NCBI GenBank assembly: GCA_030674155.1
Contig: CM060342.1
Span: 11,476,828-11,540,827, forward strand
Direction: 5' to 3'
From: Stramonita haemastoma
Lineage: Eukaryota > Mollusca > Gastropoda > Neogastropoda > Muricidae
DNA length: 64,000 nucleotides
The notes beneath the pieces are model-generated. The model saw only the letters and a program-made list of their open reading frames with translations. It was not told where the DNA came from and did not search any database. Shown here piece by piece: positions 11,870 through 23,570 of the stretch (its first letter is position 1; each line of letters begins with the position of its first letter). A program made the translations under genes and the position numbers.

Positions 11870-12205
11870 ATTCATTCTTTTTATTTCAAGGATATTGGAA
11901 TAAGCACTTGTGAGGGTTTTTTTTTACATTCAGTCTCTGTGTACATGCAGTTTTGTAAATTTTGTCATCCATTCCCACTGGCACACGATAGCCTACTCTT
12001 CAGAAAAGTGGAATGGGTTTTAACGTTTGGGCAAGATGTTCTGCGTGCGTTTGTGCATAGGACCTCTGTTTATAGTCTCATCCAAAGGACCTTTGGGGGG
12101 AGTGGAGTTGGCACTAATGTTAACTCCAGAGGAAAAAATCCTTGAACAAGATATGAACTCGGGTTAGCAGATAATGAGTGCATCACTCTCACCGCAAGGG
12201 TATCC
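11870..12205 (-). mobile_element. SINE family B, diverged, near full length
   Basis: Reverse orientation: ggatattggaataagcact at its 3' end, ggcacacgatagcc, cagaaaagtggaat, and a tRNA-like head (gcagataatgagtgcatcactctcaccgc region). Confidence 0.8.
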
Positions 12206-12312
12206 CATCCCCCGCTTATGTGTATGTGCCATGCATTTGTGTTTGCAAATATGAATAAAACGAGATATTTTTGATGATATTAATCATGTTGACTGCTCTT
12301 ATGGATGCACAG

Positions 12313-12429
12313 TCACCCCCTGGATGGTTTCAGAATGGTCAAGGTAAGGACACATTGCAAAAGCTCCTAGAGGATTGTGGGATTACGAATGAGGAAGTAC
12401 AACTGGACGTACAACAGGAACATGATCAG
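12313..12429 (+). CDS. SBNO1: SBNO exon 2 (N-terminal region)
   Basis: 39 codons, phase 0 at both ends, acceptor ggatgcacag, donor gttagt. It encodes GQGKDTLQKLLEDCGITNEE, similar to the vertebrate SBNO1 start (GQDLLLAALSESGISPNDL). If transcription starts nearby, the open frame extends upstream to an ATG at 12289. Confidence 0.75.
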
Positions 12430-12581
12430 GTTAGTGACATTAGCACACAAGCACGTGCATAATATTACGTAGTGTTCTGTATTTCACAATATATGAATGT
12501 GTATTCACTATTGTTTCACCTGTATGCATGCACAGTTTAATTTGTCTTCCTACCTCTTTCTTTCTGTCCCCCGTCAACCCC

Positions 12582-12762
<181 letters not shown>

Positions 12763-13017
12763 ACATCGAAAAATGACATTGAAAAATGAAAAAGTGTTGA
12801 ATAACTTGGCATTATAGTTAAACATTTATAAAGCCTTAAAACTTCTGGATGCTGCTATGTTGTAAGCTACTTTATGATATGATATGCTTTGGTGTTATAT
12901 TTTCTGATTGAAAATGCAATTATTTACATGTGGTATACATGTATAATGATCACCCCTTCAGTTGGGGGCCATGCATGGCCTAATCTGAATAAACATTTCG
13001 CATTCGCTCTCTCTCTT

Positions 13018-13345
13018 GGGTAGCCTAGTGGTTAGAACATTGCGCTGGCAATTTGACGACCCAGGTTCGAGTCCAGTCGAGGAGATTTTTCTCCTGGAGT
13101 TAACATCAGTGCTGACTCCACTCTCCCCCAAAGTTCTTCGGATGAGACTTGAAACTGAGGCCCCGTGTGCGAACGCAGGCAGAACATCTTGCGCACACGT
13201 TAAATCCTGTTCTGCTTTTCGTAAGAGTAGGCCATCGTGTGCCGGTGGGAACAGATGACATTTACAAAACTGCATACACACGGGGACTGGATGTAAAAAA
13301 GCACAAGAGTGCTTATTCCATTATCCTTGATATAAAAGAATAAAT
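13018..13345 (+). mobile_element. SINE family B, full-length copy
   Basis: tRNA-like head with A box gtagcctagtggttagaa and B box ggttcgagtcc. The body contains ctcctggagttaacatcagt, ggccccgtgtgcgaacgcag, ttcgtaagagtaggcc and ggtgggaacagatgac. The tail is A-rich (aaagaataaatcaataaa). This is the best reference copy of the family in the window. Confidence 0.92.
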
Positions 13346-13357
13346 CAATAAAATCAA

Positions 13358-13395
<38 letters not shown>

Positions 13396-13562
13396 CTTTC
13401 AAAAAAGCAGAGGTCGACTGCACTTAGGGTCCAGTGCATGCATTTTGGACTCTGCTGAAGAGACTACATATGTAATGCCAATGCATATATATATATATAT
13501 TAATGTATTTATAATTATTTGATAACAGGAAATTCATTGTTAGTGTTGGATATGTATCCTTA

Positions 13563-14522
13563 CAGGGTTCGCGATAACCGGTAATTGTCGGTATTTTACC
13601 GATTGTAAACAGGGAATACCGAAAATTTTCGAAGCAGCCGGTACCGTGTACCGATTCTGTTTGCCTGTGACCGATTTGATTTCCGTCTCCAAAAAAAAAG
13701 TCTGAAGTGATGTTTTCTGACAGTCTGTCATGCGCCTGTACTGTGCTTACGCACCTACCCCTTCCTACCCCTTCCGACGAACATCTTTGGCGCCAGCCTC
13801 ATTTAATTAGCCTAGCACGCAGAACAGCAAGCTTTACTGTGAAAGAATAGAGCTTCGCGCTCTTCTCGGCATGACAGTGACTCCCATTCACAATGAGTAA
13901 ATGGGGCCTAGATTTATTTATTCTTTATTCTTTTAATCTTTCATATCGAGGATAATGGAATAAGCACTCCTGTGCTTTTTACATCCAGTCCCCGTGTGTA
14001 TGCAGTTTTGTGAATGTCATCTGTTCCCATCGGCACACGATGGCCCGCTCTTACGAAAAGCGAAAAGCGGAGGGTCTATGACTTTGAATTTGCGCGTTGC
14101 TTTGAGAGAGAAGAGTCGAAAACGAAATCTAAAGTGAATGAAAGATCTAGATGAGCGCTAAGCATAGAAACAAGAAAGAAGCATATAAGTCACACAAATG
14201 ATGCCATGCAAAACAACAGACTGACACAGACGGTGACACAGGCGCTAGAAAAAAAAATCCTATTTCCTGCGTGGCTTTGTGCCCAAGAAGCGAGTGGCAG
14301 CAGCATGGCAGTCAAAATCTGAGAGATTCGCGTTCAATTTAGATTTAGTTTTGCTGCCAAACAATCCCCCCCCTCCCCCACCCCCTCACTGAATAGTTTC
14401 GTTTTGTTCACAGTACATACCGATTTTATTTTATGGGGACCGATTTTGGGGGGAGTTGGTCAAGATATCTCTGAAATGGCAACTCGCAGTACCGGTTTTA
14501 AAAAATCCTAGCGCGAACCCTG
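13563..14522. mobile_element. Non-autonomous DNA transposon, hAT-like, 960 bp, with nested SINE
   Basis: The left end CAGGGTTCGCGATAACCGG and the right end, reverse-complemented, CAGGGTTCGCGCTAGG form terminal inverted repeats. They share CAGGGTTCGCG plus a later AACCGG block. Flanks read ATCCTTA on the left and ATCCTTG on the right, a 6-7 bp target duplication. The interior has no transposase frame and carries repeated accgatt motifs near both ends. The CAGGG terminus is typical of hAT, though hAT duplications are usually 8 bp, so the superfamily is tentative. A family B SINE is nested at 13915-14070. Confidence 0.75.
13915..14070 (-). mobile_element. SINE family B fragment nested in the DNA transposon
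   Basis: Reverse orientation: A/T-rich tail, catccagtccccgtgtgtatgcag, ggcacacgatggcc, cttacgaaaagcg. It is truncated in the middle of the body. Confidence 0.85.
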
Positions 14523-15260
14523 ATCCTTGTTTCAGAAATGCTAGTGTGTACATGTATGTAAAATAAATAACTAAACACTTAAAGAAAAGCACTGTACAGT
14601 TCTATAATTGAATTTAGAAATAAAGCACAAAAAAAGGGGGGGGGAATAACAATGCTTAATACTGAACAGTTCTGTGTCACAAAAGTTCTGATATTGTATG
14701 AAAATAAATATAGGTTTCCAGTGTCATCTTGATGCCAAAAATGCAATCTAAGCTCTTCAGTTTTGGGGAGCTTAGCCCCCTCATCCGGGGGGGGGGGGGG
14801 TCTTCAGACACCTTCTTTTTTTTTTTTCTGTTCTCTGACTGTTTTCTGATTCAGGTTTTGCCAGGAGTGGATCATATTACAACTAAGTTTTACAAAAGGG
14901 TTTTGATAGAGACACCATACTGTCTATATTAATTTTTTGGATGTAACAGTGAGATGTTATTCCAGCTATTCATGATACAAGTGTATACAATGATAAAAAT
15001 TATGTATCAAAGTTTCACCTTGGAATCAGCTTTAAAAATTTTTTTATTTTTTAAAAGTGAACTTTGAATCTGGAAAGCAGAAATAGTCAGCTATTTGGGA
15101 AACTATGCTTTATTTTCAGACACCCACTAACAACATTATCTGTTGAACTTGGATTTTGATCATGTTAGTGAGCCAGTAGTTGTTTATTTTGGCAATAGTT
15201 TATGATGCTTGTGAATGTTATTTTATAATATATCATTGTGGACTGTGTTTGATTTGGCAG

Positions 15261-16394
15261 GATGAAGCAGAAGCACTTCCATTGCAGCCATTGCCAGCTA
15301 CCCTTAATGCCCCGGCTGAGTATTTCACCGTGCAGACAGGCACCACTGGTCAACACTCAGCTCATATTATGGGACAAAGAGCTGTTCTGTCTCAGATCCC
15401 AGGAGATCGGAGCAAAAATGTCATACCCTTTGCAAATAACGTTACCACTGGACTGGTTGCAAGCAAGCCACATGTGAATCAAAGAGTGCCCACTTTGATT
15501 ACTCTGCAATCATCTAATGGTGGCTCTGCTCCTGTAAACCAAAAGTTGATCATAACCCAAGTTAGCAAACCTGTTGCGACAACAACTCGAACGCTTTATT
15601 TGACTCCTACTACTAAACTACTGACTTCTTCAGGTTCTAATGGGCAGCCTGGGTCATCAACAGCTACCCTAGGAGGCAGTCCGGTAGTGCTGGGTGCATC
15701 TAGCATGCAGGTGCAGCAGGTGAACTCGCAACAAAAGATGAACAGCTATGTGTTACCAGGCCAAGGAATTGTGTTGCAGCCCAAGTCACAGATGCCTTTA
15801 AGTGTTCCTCTGACCAACCAGGCAGTCAGAGCTGGTAGCTCTGGAGCCCAGAAACCAACTGTTTGTTTACCCAAGCCAGGCAGCTCCAATGTTTTGCTTC
15901 CCAAGAAATTCAGGTTAATTGGCCCTGGAACCCATGTTATTACTCCAGCCACAGTGACTGGCCTGGGAGGCGCAGCAGGTGACTTGAAACGCATTGTGGT
16001 AAAGGCGCCACAAGCTACCGCGCTCAGTTTGTTGTCAAAGCAAAGAACAGTACCTGGGATAGTGTTGAATGCAGCACGACTTCCTGGGGCTGAAGTAAAG
16101 ACTGTCTCCCCGTCCCCCTCCCCTGGACTATCTCACAGCAATATGCGTTCTTCAGTGAGTTGGGATGGTTCTCGATCACTCAGCAACTCGCCTGTTCTTA
16201 GTCTGGGTAACATTCCAGCTCATGTCACCCAGTCTGCTGCAAGTGCAAGAAACTCCCCTGCTGCAAGTGCAAGAAACTCCCCTGCTGCAAGTGCAAGAAA
16301 CTCCCCTGCTGCAAGTGGGAGTGGTAGCACAGGAAATCCTATGAAGGATGAGGGGATGGTGATGAGAGCATTCAAAAATTCAAAAATGAACAGT
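15261..16394 (+). CDS. SBNO1: SBNO exon 3 (large Ser/Thr/Gln-rich exon)
   Basis: 378 codons, phase 0 at both ends. The acceptor is gatttggcag and the donor gtaagt runs straight into a (GT)n array. The product is low in charge and rich in Ser, Thr, Gln, Val and Pro, as is the N-terminal third of SBNO proteins, and is expected to be disordered. Residues encoded at 16234-16317 are a 24-bp tandem repeat giving AASARNSP units with SP sites. The N-terminal region differs greatly between species, so the match rests on position and phase more than similarity. Confidence 0.8.
16234..16317 (+). repeat. In-frame 24-bp coding repeat (AASARNSP) in SBNO exon 3
   Basis: Three full units and a partial fourth of gctgcaagtgcaagaaactc plus ccct, identical to each other, hence recent or homogenised. 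Confidence 0.95.
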
Positions 16395-16402
16395 GTAAGT
16401 TT

Positions 16403-16413
16403 TGTGTGTGTGT

Positions 16414-16444
<31 letters not shown>

Positions 16445-16472
16445 CGTGTGCGTGTGTGTGTGCGTGTGCGTG

Positions 16473-16504
<32 letters not shown>

Positions 16505-16540
16505 TGCGTGTGTGCGTGCGCTTGTGTGTGTGTGTGTTTT
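16403..16540. repeat. (GT)n/(GC)n microsatellite right after the exon 3 donor
   Basis: The array begins about 8 nt past the donor. Confidence 0.95.
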
Positions 16541-16830
16541 TTGTACTTTATTATAAAAAATCCCCAAACACTTTTAAGTGGCAGGACTTAGTCTGTTGGA
16601 CATGGTTGTATGGGGTGGAGGGTAAAGGGTATTGCTTACTTTCTTATTTATTGTTTGGATATAATTTGTTCATGATGGTAATGATGTATGTGTTTGGATG
16701 TAATATATATATAAACTGTCCCTGATAATGTGCTGTCTGGTATTAATGTGGTTGAAAGTATATTTGATGTGTTTGACAATTATTTTATGTTGTTCTGTTT
16801 TTTGTTGCCCACTGCATGTTTCGAATGCAG

Positions 16831-17038
16831 CGAGCTGAAATTCTCAGAAATTCAGACCCCCAATTTCAAGAACAACTGCTTGCCCTCCTCACTAGAGAGG
16901 AGCAGCAAAAGTTGAAAAAAAAATGGGGCTACATTTCATACTTGCAGCAGGCAAGAGATGAGCTTGCAGAAGCTGTGGAGGAAGAATCAGAAGAACTGGG
17001 CCATGCTGAGACATATGCAGATTACAAACCCAGAAAAG
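16831..17038 (+). CDS. SBNO1: SBNO exon 4
   Basis: Starts in phase 0 after cgaatgcag and ends with one extra base before gtgagt. Encodes RAEILRNSDPQFQEQLLALL, a Lys/Glu-rich probable helix, then EELGHAETYADYKPRK, which matches the vertebrate EEMGHAETYAEYMP block. That block is diagnostic of strawberry notch. Confidence 0.9.
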
Positions 17039-17089
17039 GTGAGTTAACATGTTTTTTGTTTGTGGATAATGATAAACTCAGACAGAGGG

Positions 17090-17153
<64 letters not shown>

Positions 17154-17385
17154 CTGCGCACATGCTGTTAGGTCATCTTCAATCTTTTTTCAGTTGGTTC
17201 CACTGTCTTGTTTATGCTTGGCAAGTAGCCATGTGACTGACCTGCTCTGTCAGTATCACTTCTGAAGGTCATTACCATAGTTTCCCAGTGCTGATCTGTG
17301 AATCTAACATTACCATATACTTGATCCTCTCTCTCTGTCTGTGTCTCTCTTTTTCTCCCCTCCCTCCCTCTCTCTCTCTCCCACT

Positions 17386-17425
<40 letters not shown>

Positions 17426-18401
17426 GTCCTTTTATGAAAAGGGTTTCATAACATTCCCTCCTGCGATGTATCCCTTGACCTATTCTTCAGTGCTCATTGA
17501 AACTGTTAAGTATTTGTCTGGGACGTTATATGGTGCTGTGTTTGTTGTCTGTGATTGAGTTAATCAGACATTGTAGATGTTGGGTTTATTTTGGTTTTCT
17601 TTAATTTTGCTTTGTTGAAGGGTTATAGATATGAAAAAGACAACCTAGGAGAGGATTGAGAAGGCCTTTATCTATCTAGATACTCCAACCTCCCCCCCCC
17701 CCCCCCTTTTTTTTTTTCTTTCTGTTTGCTGTTATCTGTGTAATTGCAACCTTGAGAGTGAAAAATTGTTTTTTTGTGTGTTCTTTTTGTTTTCATAGTG
17801 ACTGTTTTGCTTGTTCAAGAGAGGCAAACCTATTAATTAGCAAGCAAAAATGGACCTTGCCCCCCACCATCACTACCCCCAACAAATAAAAATCTCCCCC
17901 TAAAAACCCCTCCTCTAACTCTGTGCCGGTTTTAACTCAAAATCAAGACAGTATTCTGGCATTTCATGCTTTTAGTGGATTTTTGGCATATCATTACATG
18001 TTCAAAGTTTTGGGTGAGTTGTTACATTTTTTATGGTCATAATGATATCTCGTCATTTTCCTTTAATCCTCCTCCTCCTCATTCTTGAAAATATTTTCTT
18101 CCTCATATTTCTGTTTGATCTTTTTTTTCTCCTTTCTTTTAGCCAGGTTTATTCTACAGTCAGTTTGAACTGTAAATTTGTGTCCCCATTCTAAACCATT
18201 AGCAGTTTTTTTTGTTTTGTTTTTAGTTTGCTTGACTGAATTGTACTAAGAACTGATATTGTTTGGAGTCAAAGAAGGTATCTTGTAATTCAACATGATC
18301 CATTGTTGGGATCAGTCCCAGCTGTCAGCTCCATCAGTTTAGAGCTGTAAAATTTTTTTGTTTGTTTAGCCAGCTACATAAAACACATTAGAACACAACA
18401 C

Positions 18402-18455
<54 letters not shown>

Positions 18456-19326
18456 GTGCTCATGCACTCACAAGTTCAACACACTTTTCCAAAGTGGTAT
18501 GTCATTGAAACACTTAAAATGATATATATTTGTTTTTGCTGTGATTATTTAACCAATTTTCCTTTGTTCTCACCCTCATCAGTTTAGGGAGAGGTAAGGA
18601 CACCACCAGGACCACAGAGAGACAGTATTTTTAGGGTTTTTAAAAAGGTGATTACTTAAAGTATACTGACGACTTGTGCTGAGAATGCACTGTATTACAT
18701 GATTGAAGTGCGCAACCCCCCCAAAAAAACCCAACAACAACAACAACAACAACAAAACTCCAACAAAAACAAAATGAAACAAAAAAAACCAAACCCCAAA
18801 CAAAACAAAAAAAACTTCCTAAAAAAAACAAAAACCTACCCACCCACTTGCATACTTTTTCTAAAGGTTTTCTCTTTAAAGCCCTGATTTGTATACTTTT
18901 TCTAAAGGTTTTCTCTTTAAAGCCCTGATTTGTTTGGCCGGAAAAATCACTGCAGATTGTTGTACATGGAACTTTAGGTTGCATTTAAGGCAAAGCCGAG
19001 ACATGTATACATTATTGAATAATAGATATTTTGTTACAATTTTTGTTAACCAGGTTTATAGCCTATCAATGTCATCATATGTGGCTGATGTAAATATTTG
19101 AGGTTATTACTTTGATTAAAAAAAAAAAAAAGTTGTATTTCTAGTGTAATAGTAAGGCATTTGAATATTTATCTAGGTCTTCATTAACTGTTGTGTGCGA
19201 TTTCCAACTAAACCCTATTAGTTTGTTATGTTTTATAATGTATAGTTTCATAGTTTCCTACCTACATGTCAGATGGAGAACATCCATATCTTTCTCTTAC
19301 TTTCCTGTTTTAATTCAACCCCCCCT

Positions 19327-19371
<45 letters not shown>

Positions 19372-19394
19372 TGAAATTGACTGCCTGATTGCAG
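17039..19394 (+). other. SBNO intron 4
   Basis: Contains (GT)n at 17092-17151, (CT)n at 17382-17420, (CA)n at 18401-18452, a (CAA)n run at 18733-18760, an 18889-18930 tandem copy of the preceding 40 nt (tatactttttctaaaggttt), and a poly-C tract at 19330-19368. No other feature was recognised. Confidence 0.65.
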
Positions 19395-19604
19395 TGGAAA
19401 GTGGGCTGAAGCATCCAGACCAGGTTGTGGAGTCCAGTTCCTTGGCCAGTGTGGAGCCGCCTGATGTGTTCTACAGACTGGCCATTCCTGAATCGGTGAT
19501 GGACTCTGGGTTGCTGTCCTCGCTTCAGCTGGAAGCTATCACATATGCCTGCCAACGCCACGAGTCTCTTCTACACAATAAAGAACGGGCTGGCTATTTC
19601 ATCG
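19395..19604 (+). CDS. SBNO1: SBNO exon 5
   Basis: Acceptor gattgcag, donor gtgagt. Encodes [20 protein letters not shown] then [20 protein letters not shown] and [14 protein letters not shown], matching the vertebrate KHPDAVVE-SSLSSVEPPDVWY and [14 protein letters not shown]. This is the entry to the helicase core, a Q-motif-like region. Confidence 0.95.
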
Positions 19605-19857
19605 GTGAGTATTTCGGGTACGGGCAGGGCACACAGCGATTCAACGAAATAAAAGGGGGAGGGGTGGGGGAGTTTGAGTTGGTGCATGTTTTTTGGTTTG
19701 ATTGAGAAATGAATTAACTGGTCACCTTGAAACATTGTTTTTGTTTTTTGGATATGCTGTCTTCAGAAGGAGTCCCTTGTACTTGTTTACCCAGTTTACT
19801 TGTTTACTCTTCACAAGAGTGTGTGTGTGTGTGCTCGAGAGAGAAAGAGTGCTAGAG

Positions 19858-19875
19858 AGAGAGAGAGAGAGAGAG

Positions 19876-19910
<35 letters not shown>

Positions 19911-19920
19911 TGAGAGAAAG
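19858..19920. repeat. (GA)n-(GT)n microsatellite
   Basis: GA then GT arrays in intron 5. Confidence 0.95.
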
Positions 19921-20299
19921 AGAGGGTCTGTAGTGTGGTGTACTTTTTATGTGTTGTCAGTCCCTGAAGTCAGAATGGGGCTTCCCTTACTGTGGGCAAA
20001 AACAGACGCGTACAAACTTTTTCATTGGTGAATCTTGGAAATGAAGCTTAGGAACAAAAACCATAACAAAATTGTAGTCAACAGTGATTTGCTGATGAAG
20101 ATTGTTTGTAAAGTTCTTCATTAATTGATTCAGAAGAAAAGAAGAAGGTAACTGCTAGCTGCTAGAAGTTGTTTTAGGGAAGATTGCATGCTGTTTTTTT
20201 TGGTGTTTGTTTTGTTTTGCTTTTTGTTTGCGTTTTTGTTTTTTCTTTTGAATGCTATTTTGTAACAGCTGTTTGACATGGCCATAAACTGTGGTGTAG

Positions 20300-20384
20300 G
20301 TGATGGTGCTGGTGTGGGCAAAGGGAGAACAGTGGCAGGGATCATCCATGAAAACTACATCTTGGGCCGCAAGAGAGCTCTTTG
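20300..20384 (+). CDS. SBNO1: SBNO exon 6 (Walker A-like motif)
   Basis: Completes the glycine codon left open by exon 5 and encodes [20 protein letters not shown] then [20 protein letters not shown] is the family's nucleotide-binding loop. Acceptor gtggtgtag, donor gtgagt. Phase 2 at the end fits exon 7. Confidence 0.95.
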
Positions 20385-20479
20385 GTGAGTTGCTTTTTTG
20401 CTCTGTTAATCTGTCTGCCTGTCTGCCTGCCTGTCTTGTTTGTCTCTCTCTCTCTTGCACTCGCGTGCATGCGTGCACG

Positions 20480-20580
<101 letters not shown>

Positions 20581-20894
20581 CTGAGCAAAACACTTTCCAG
20601 AGAAAAGGCTGAAATAACATCATACCTTTTTTTGTTGTTGTTGTTGTTGAAATAACATCATTCAGTGATCAACTTCTTTGTAAGTTTCTGATTAATAATC
20701 TATAGGCTGTTTGTGACAGCTTCTGTGGGTGTTGTGTCGTGTAGCCAGAACTCCAGTGCTTCCCATTCAGTTGATAATCAAGAGGTGCATCTGGATATGA
20801 TAGAAGCCCTACATTTGAGAAAAAAAAAAGTGTGTCTTTTACCACTGGCTCATTTTTAGACTGTATGTGTGTGTGTGTGGGGGGGGGGTAGGAC

Positions 20895-21150
20895 AGTCTG
20901 GTGGTACACCTCATGATCTGACGGCCCGGGATTGATCCCAGGTTTAAGCTACCTCGGAGATGCCTGTTCCAGGGGATTTTTCCCCAGGAGTTGACATCAG
21001 TGCTGACTGCATTCCCCAGAAAGTCCTTCGGATGAGACCATAAACCAAGGTCCCATGTGCAAATTCATGCAGAACATCTAGCGCACTTGAAAACCCATTT
21101 CACTTTTCAGAAGAGTAGGCCATTGCATGCTGGTGAGAACAGATGACAAA
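20895..21150 (+). mobile_element. SINE family B, diverged
   Basis: Head-like cctcatgatctgacggcccgg with a gggattgatccc B box. The body has ccccaggagttgacatcagt, ccttcggatgagacc and cagaagagtaggcc. Confidence 0.8.
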
Positions 21151-21288
21151 ACATTAAAAAAAACCCACATGTTTACTTGCATATGCAAAATCTTACCATT
21201 GGTGACCATAGGACTTAAGATAAAAAAAGACATGTATGTTGTTATGTTAGTTGATTTAATTTAGAAACCCTCTAAAATCTTTTTGCAG

Positions 21289-21379
21289 GTTGAGTGTATC
21301 AAATGATCTGAAAGTTGATGCAGAAAGAGACCTGTGCGACATAGGCGCCTCAAACATTAAGGTCTACTCCTTGAACAAG
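21289..21379 (+). CDS. SBNO1: SBNO exon 7
   Basis: Acceptor ttttgcag, donor gtaaga, ends in phase 0. Encodes [20 protein letters not shown] then NIKVYSLNK, matching the vertebrate [20 protein letters not shown] block. Confidence 0.95.
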
Positions 21380-21669
21380 GTAAGATTATACCTGTATATC
21401 TGAATCTTATGTTGCTACTTTTCTCAAAGAAAAAATAAAGCTATCTCCTGCCCCCCCAAAAAAAATCACCTACCCCAACACACACACACACACACATATG
21501 CACATGGTCTATTGTGTTTATCAATTGAAGATGCATGAAGTATCATTCATGAAAGTGAGAAATTCTACAAGATGTGTTTTGTTTAGTTTTTAATTCTTTA
21601 GGGGAAAAAAAGTTTGTTGCCCTGTGACTAAAGAGATGCCCCTTTTCTATCATGAATTTCACACTCATA

Positions 21670-21745
21670 CTTACCTTTCCGGGCTTTGCGCCTTAGAGCC
21701 TGGAGCACAACTCCATAGTCTTCTGAGACTGACAGATGCCTATGT
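21670..21745 (-). mobile_element. Repeat family D fragment
   Basis: Contains gggctttgcgccttagagcc and ccatagtcttctgagactga. The same sequence recurs at 36855, 42243 and 58945. Confidence 0.65.
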
Positions 21746-21836
21746 ATGGTGACGTTACTTTGATGCGTGTGTGGGTGCAGCATTGAAAGAAGTGTGTGAA
21801 GTTAAGTGTGTGTTTTTTCTGTGGTTGTGTTGCCAG

Positions 21837-22001
21837 TTCAAATACGCCAAGATCAGTTCCCCGGAAAACGGCAGCGTGAAGAAGGGCGTGCTGTTCCTCA
21901 CCTACTCTTCCCTCATTGGAGAGAGCAGCCAGTCCCAGAGCAAGTACCGCACACGCCTGAAGCAGATCATCAAGTGGTTCGGGAAGAACTTTGATGGAGC
22001 A
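21837..22001 (+). CDS. SBNO1: SBNO exon 8
   Basis: 55 codons, phase 0 at both ends; acceptor ttgccag, donor gtatcc (weak). Encodes [20 protein letters not shown] then [20 protein letters not shown], as in vertebrate [22 protein letters not shown]. Confidence 0.92.
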
Positions 22002-22431
22002 GTATCCTTTTCACTTTGTTTTTTTTTGCTGATTGGTTCACATCACAAGTCTGAAGATTTGTGTTGTGTTCGGAAAAGATTTAAATTTGAAAAAAAAAAA
22101 AAAATTTTTTAGATATATATTTGTGTGTGTTAGGTTTATGTATGGAATTTAGTTATAGCACAGTGTCGGACAAATAGGTGTTAAGACATTTTAAGAAAAA
22201 AGACTTCTAGCATTATGAGGGGGGGCGAGAGAGACTAAGGATGGAGGGGAAGGCATACTGAGAATAGTGAAAAAGGAAAACTGTCAGTGGGGGGGGGGCT
22301 GTATATTTGCCATGTTTTTCTGCCCATTTTCGTAAAATCAGATTTTATCAAGTTTAAAATTACCCAGTGGGAGTCCATCCCATTCTGTTTTCAATGATAC
22401 CAGCTTTCTTCTTCTTTTTCTATCCTGTAGT

Positions 22432-22585
22432 CTGTTTAGACTGTAGGGGCGCCACAGAAGACCTCGCAACCAGCTCTCTCCATTTCCCTTTGTCCTCGAC
22501 CTTTTTCAGGGTGTCACTCAGCCTGAGGCCCGTCCACTCTCGGACGTCCTCCCAACTCTTTCTCTGCCTGCCTCTCCCGCCTACC
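22432..22585 (-). mobile_element. LINE 3'-end coding fragment (RT C-terminus)
   Basis: The minus strand reads GRGRQRKSWEDVREWTGLRL then SDTLKKVEDKGKWRELVARS, the typical C-terminal signature (EWTGL, ED-KWR-LV) of many animal non-LTR elements. It lies in SBNO intron 8. Confidence 0.7.
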
Positions 22586-22771
22586 TTTAGCCTTTAAAAA
22601 AAATTTTTTTTTTAATTCAGTGGGTACCTGTTCTCGTGAGGGTCAGGGAAGGTAAAGCAGCGAGGGAGAGGAGCTAGCTAGAGAAGCTGAGGTCTCTGAT
22701 GCATCGCTCCCCTATGACCGCCTAGGTTATGACCAACCACCTTTACCTTTAACTTCCTTAACTCCATTCAG

Positions 22772-23012
22772 ATCATATTTGACGAGTGTCACAAAGCCAA
22801 GAATCTGTGTCCCACGGGCTCTGGCAAGCCCACCAAGACAGGCTCGGCTGTTCTGGAGCTGCAGAATCGACTTCCAATGCTCGTGTTGTGTACGCCAGTG
22901 CCACTGGTGCCACGGAACCCAAAAACATGGCCTACATGACTCGTCTGGGGATGTGGGGCCCTGGTACACCCTTTGGAACCTTCACAGACTTCATCAATTG
23001 TTTAGAGAAAAG
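22772..23012 (+). CDS. SBNO1: SBNO exon 9 (DECH box and SATG motif), with a 1-nt frameshift
   Basis: Acceptor ccattcag, donor gtaaga. The first part encodes [20 protein letters not shown] (Walker B, DECH) and LELQNRLP. Then one base is missing near 22876 (ccaatgct where three A are expected). The next frame continues [20 protein letters not shown] and [20 protein letters not shown], with helicase motif III SATG. The exon phases fit only if one base is restored, which supports a single deletion or a sequencing error. Confidence 0.92.
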
Positions 23013-23570
23013 GTAAGAGGGAAAGACACAATTTTTTACAAGGGGGGGGGGGGGTGGTAGGAGGGGAATTAGAGAAAGAACAGTAGATCAAAATTGTATG
23101 GATGATACTAGTTCTTGAATGTTTTGCTATTTCGCAATAGAAATATTACCCTCCCCCCATTTTTTTTTCTGGGGAATGGGCATTCTTGGTCACTGGGAAA
23201 GTATCCCCCCCTCTGAAAAAAAATCCCACCCCAAACCCCCCTCTAACAGCCCCCCCAAAAAGAAAAGCCAAAAAACCCCCACCCCAGTCAAGGAAGGAAA
23301 AAAAGCAAGAGAAAATAAAAAGTTTGGCAAAACACACACAAGCAGACTGGAAAATTACATCTACAACAAACAGAATAATAAAGGTGATGCTGCTATTGTG
23401 GTGATGTGGTCTCACATGGAAAGCAACCCAGATTTCACACAGAGAAATCTGCAGTGACTGAAAGTAATATACAACACTGTACAGTACAGTACTATACTTT
23501 ACTGTCATAATCTACTTTACTCTATCCAAAGACCATCTGAAGTCTAGTGATGTTGATCTAGAGACAGATG

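Larger units (their letters stand above)
9507..12312 (+). other. SBNO intron 1
   Basis: Contains a complete family A SINE (10800-11090), a (GT)n array (11773-11837) and a family B SINE (11870-12205). No exon was recognised. Confidence 0.6.
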
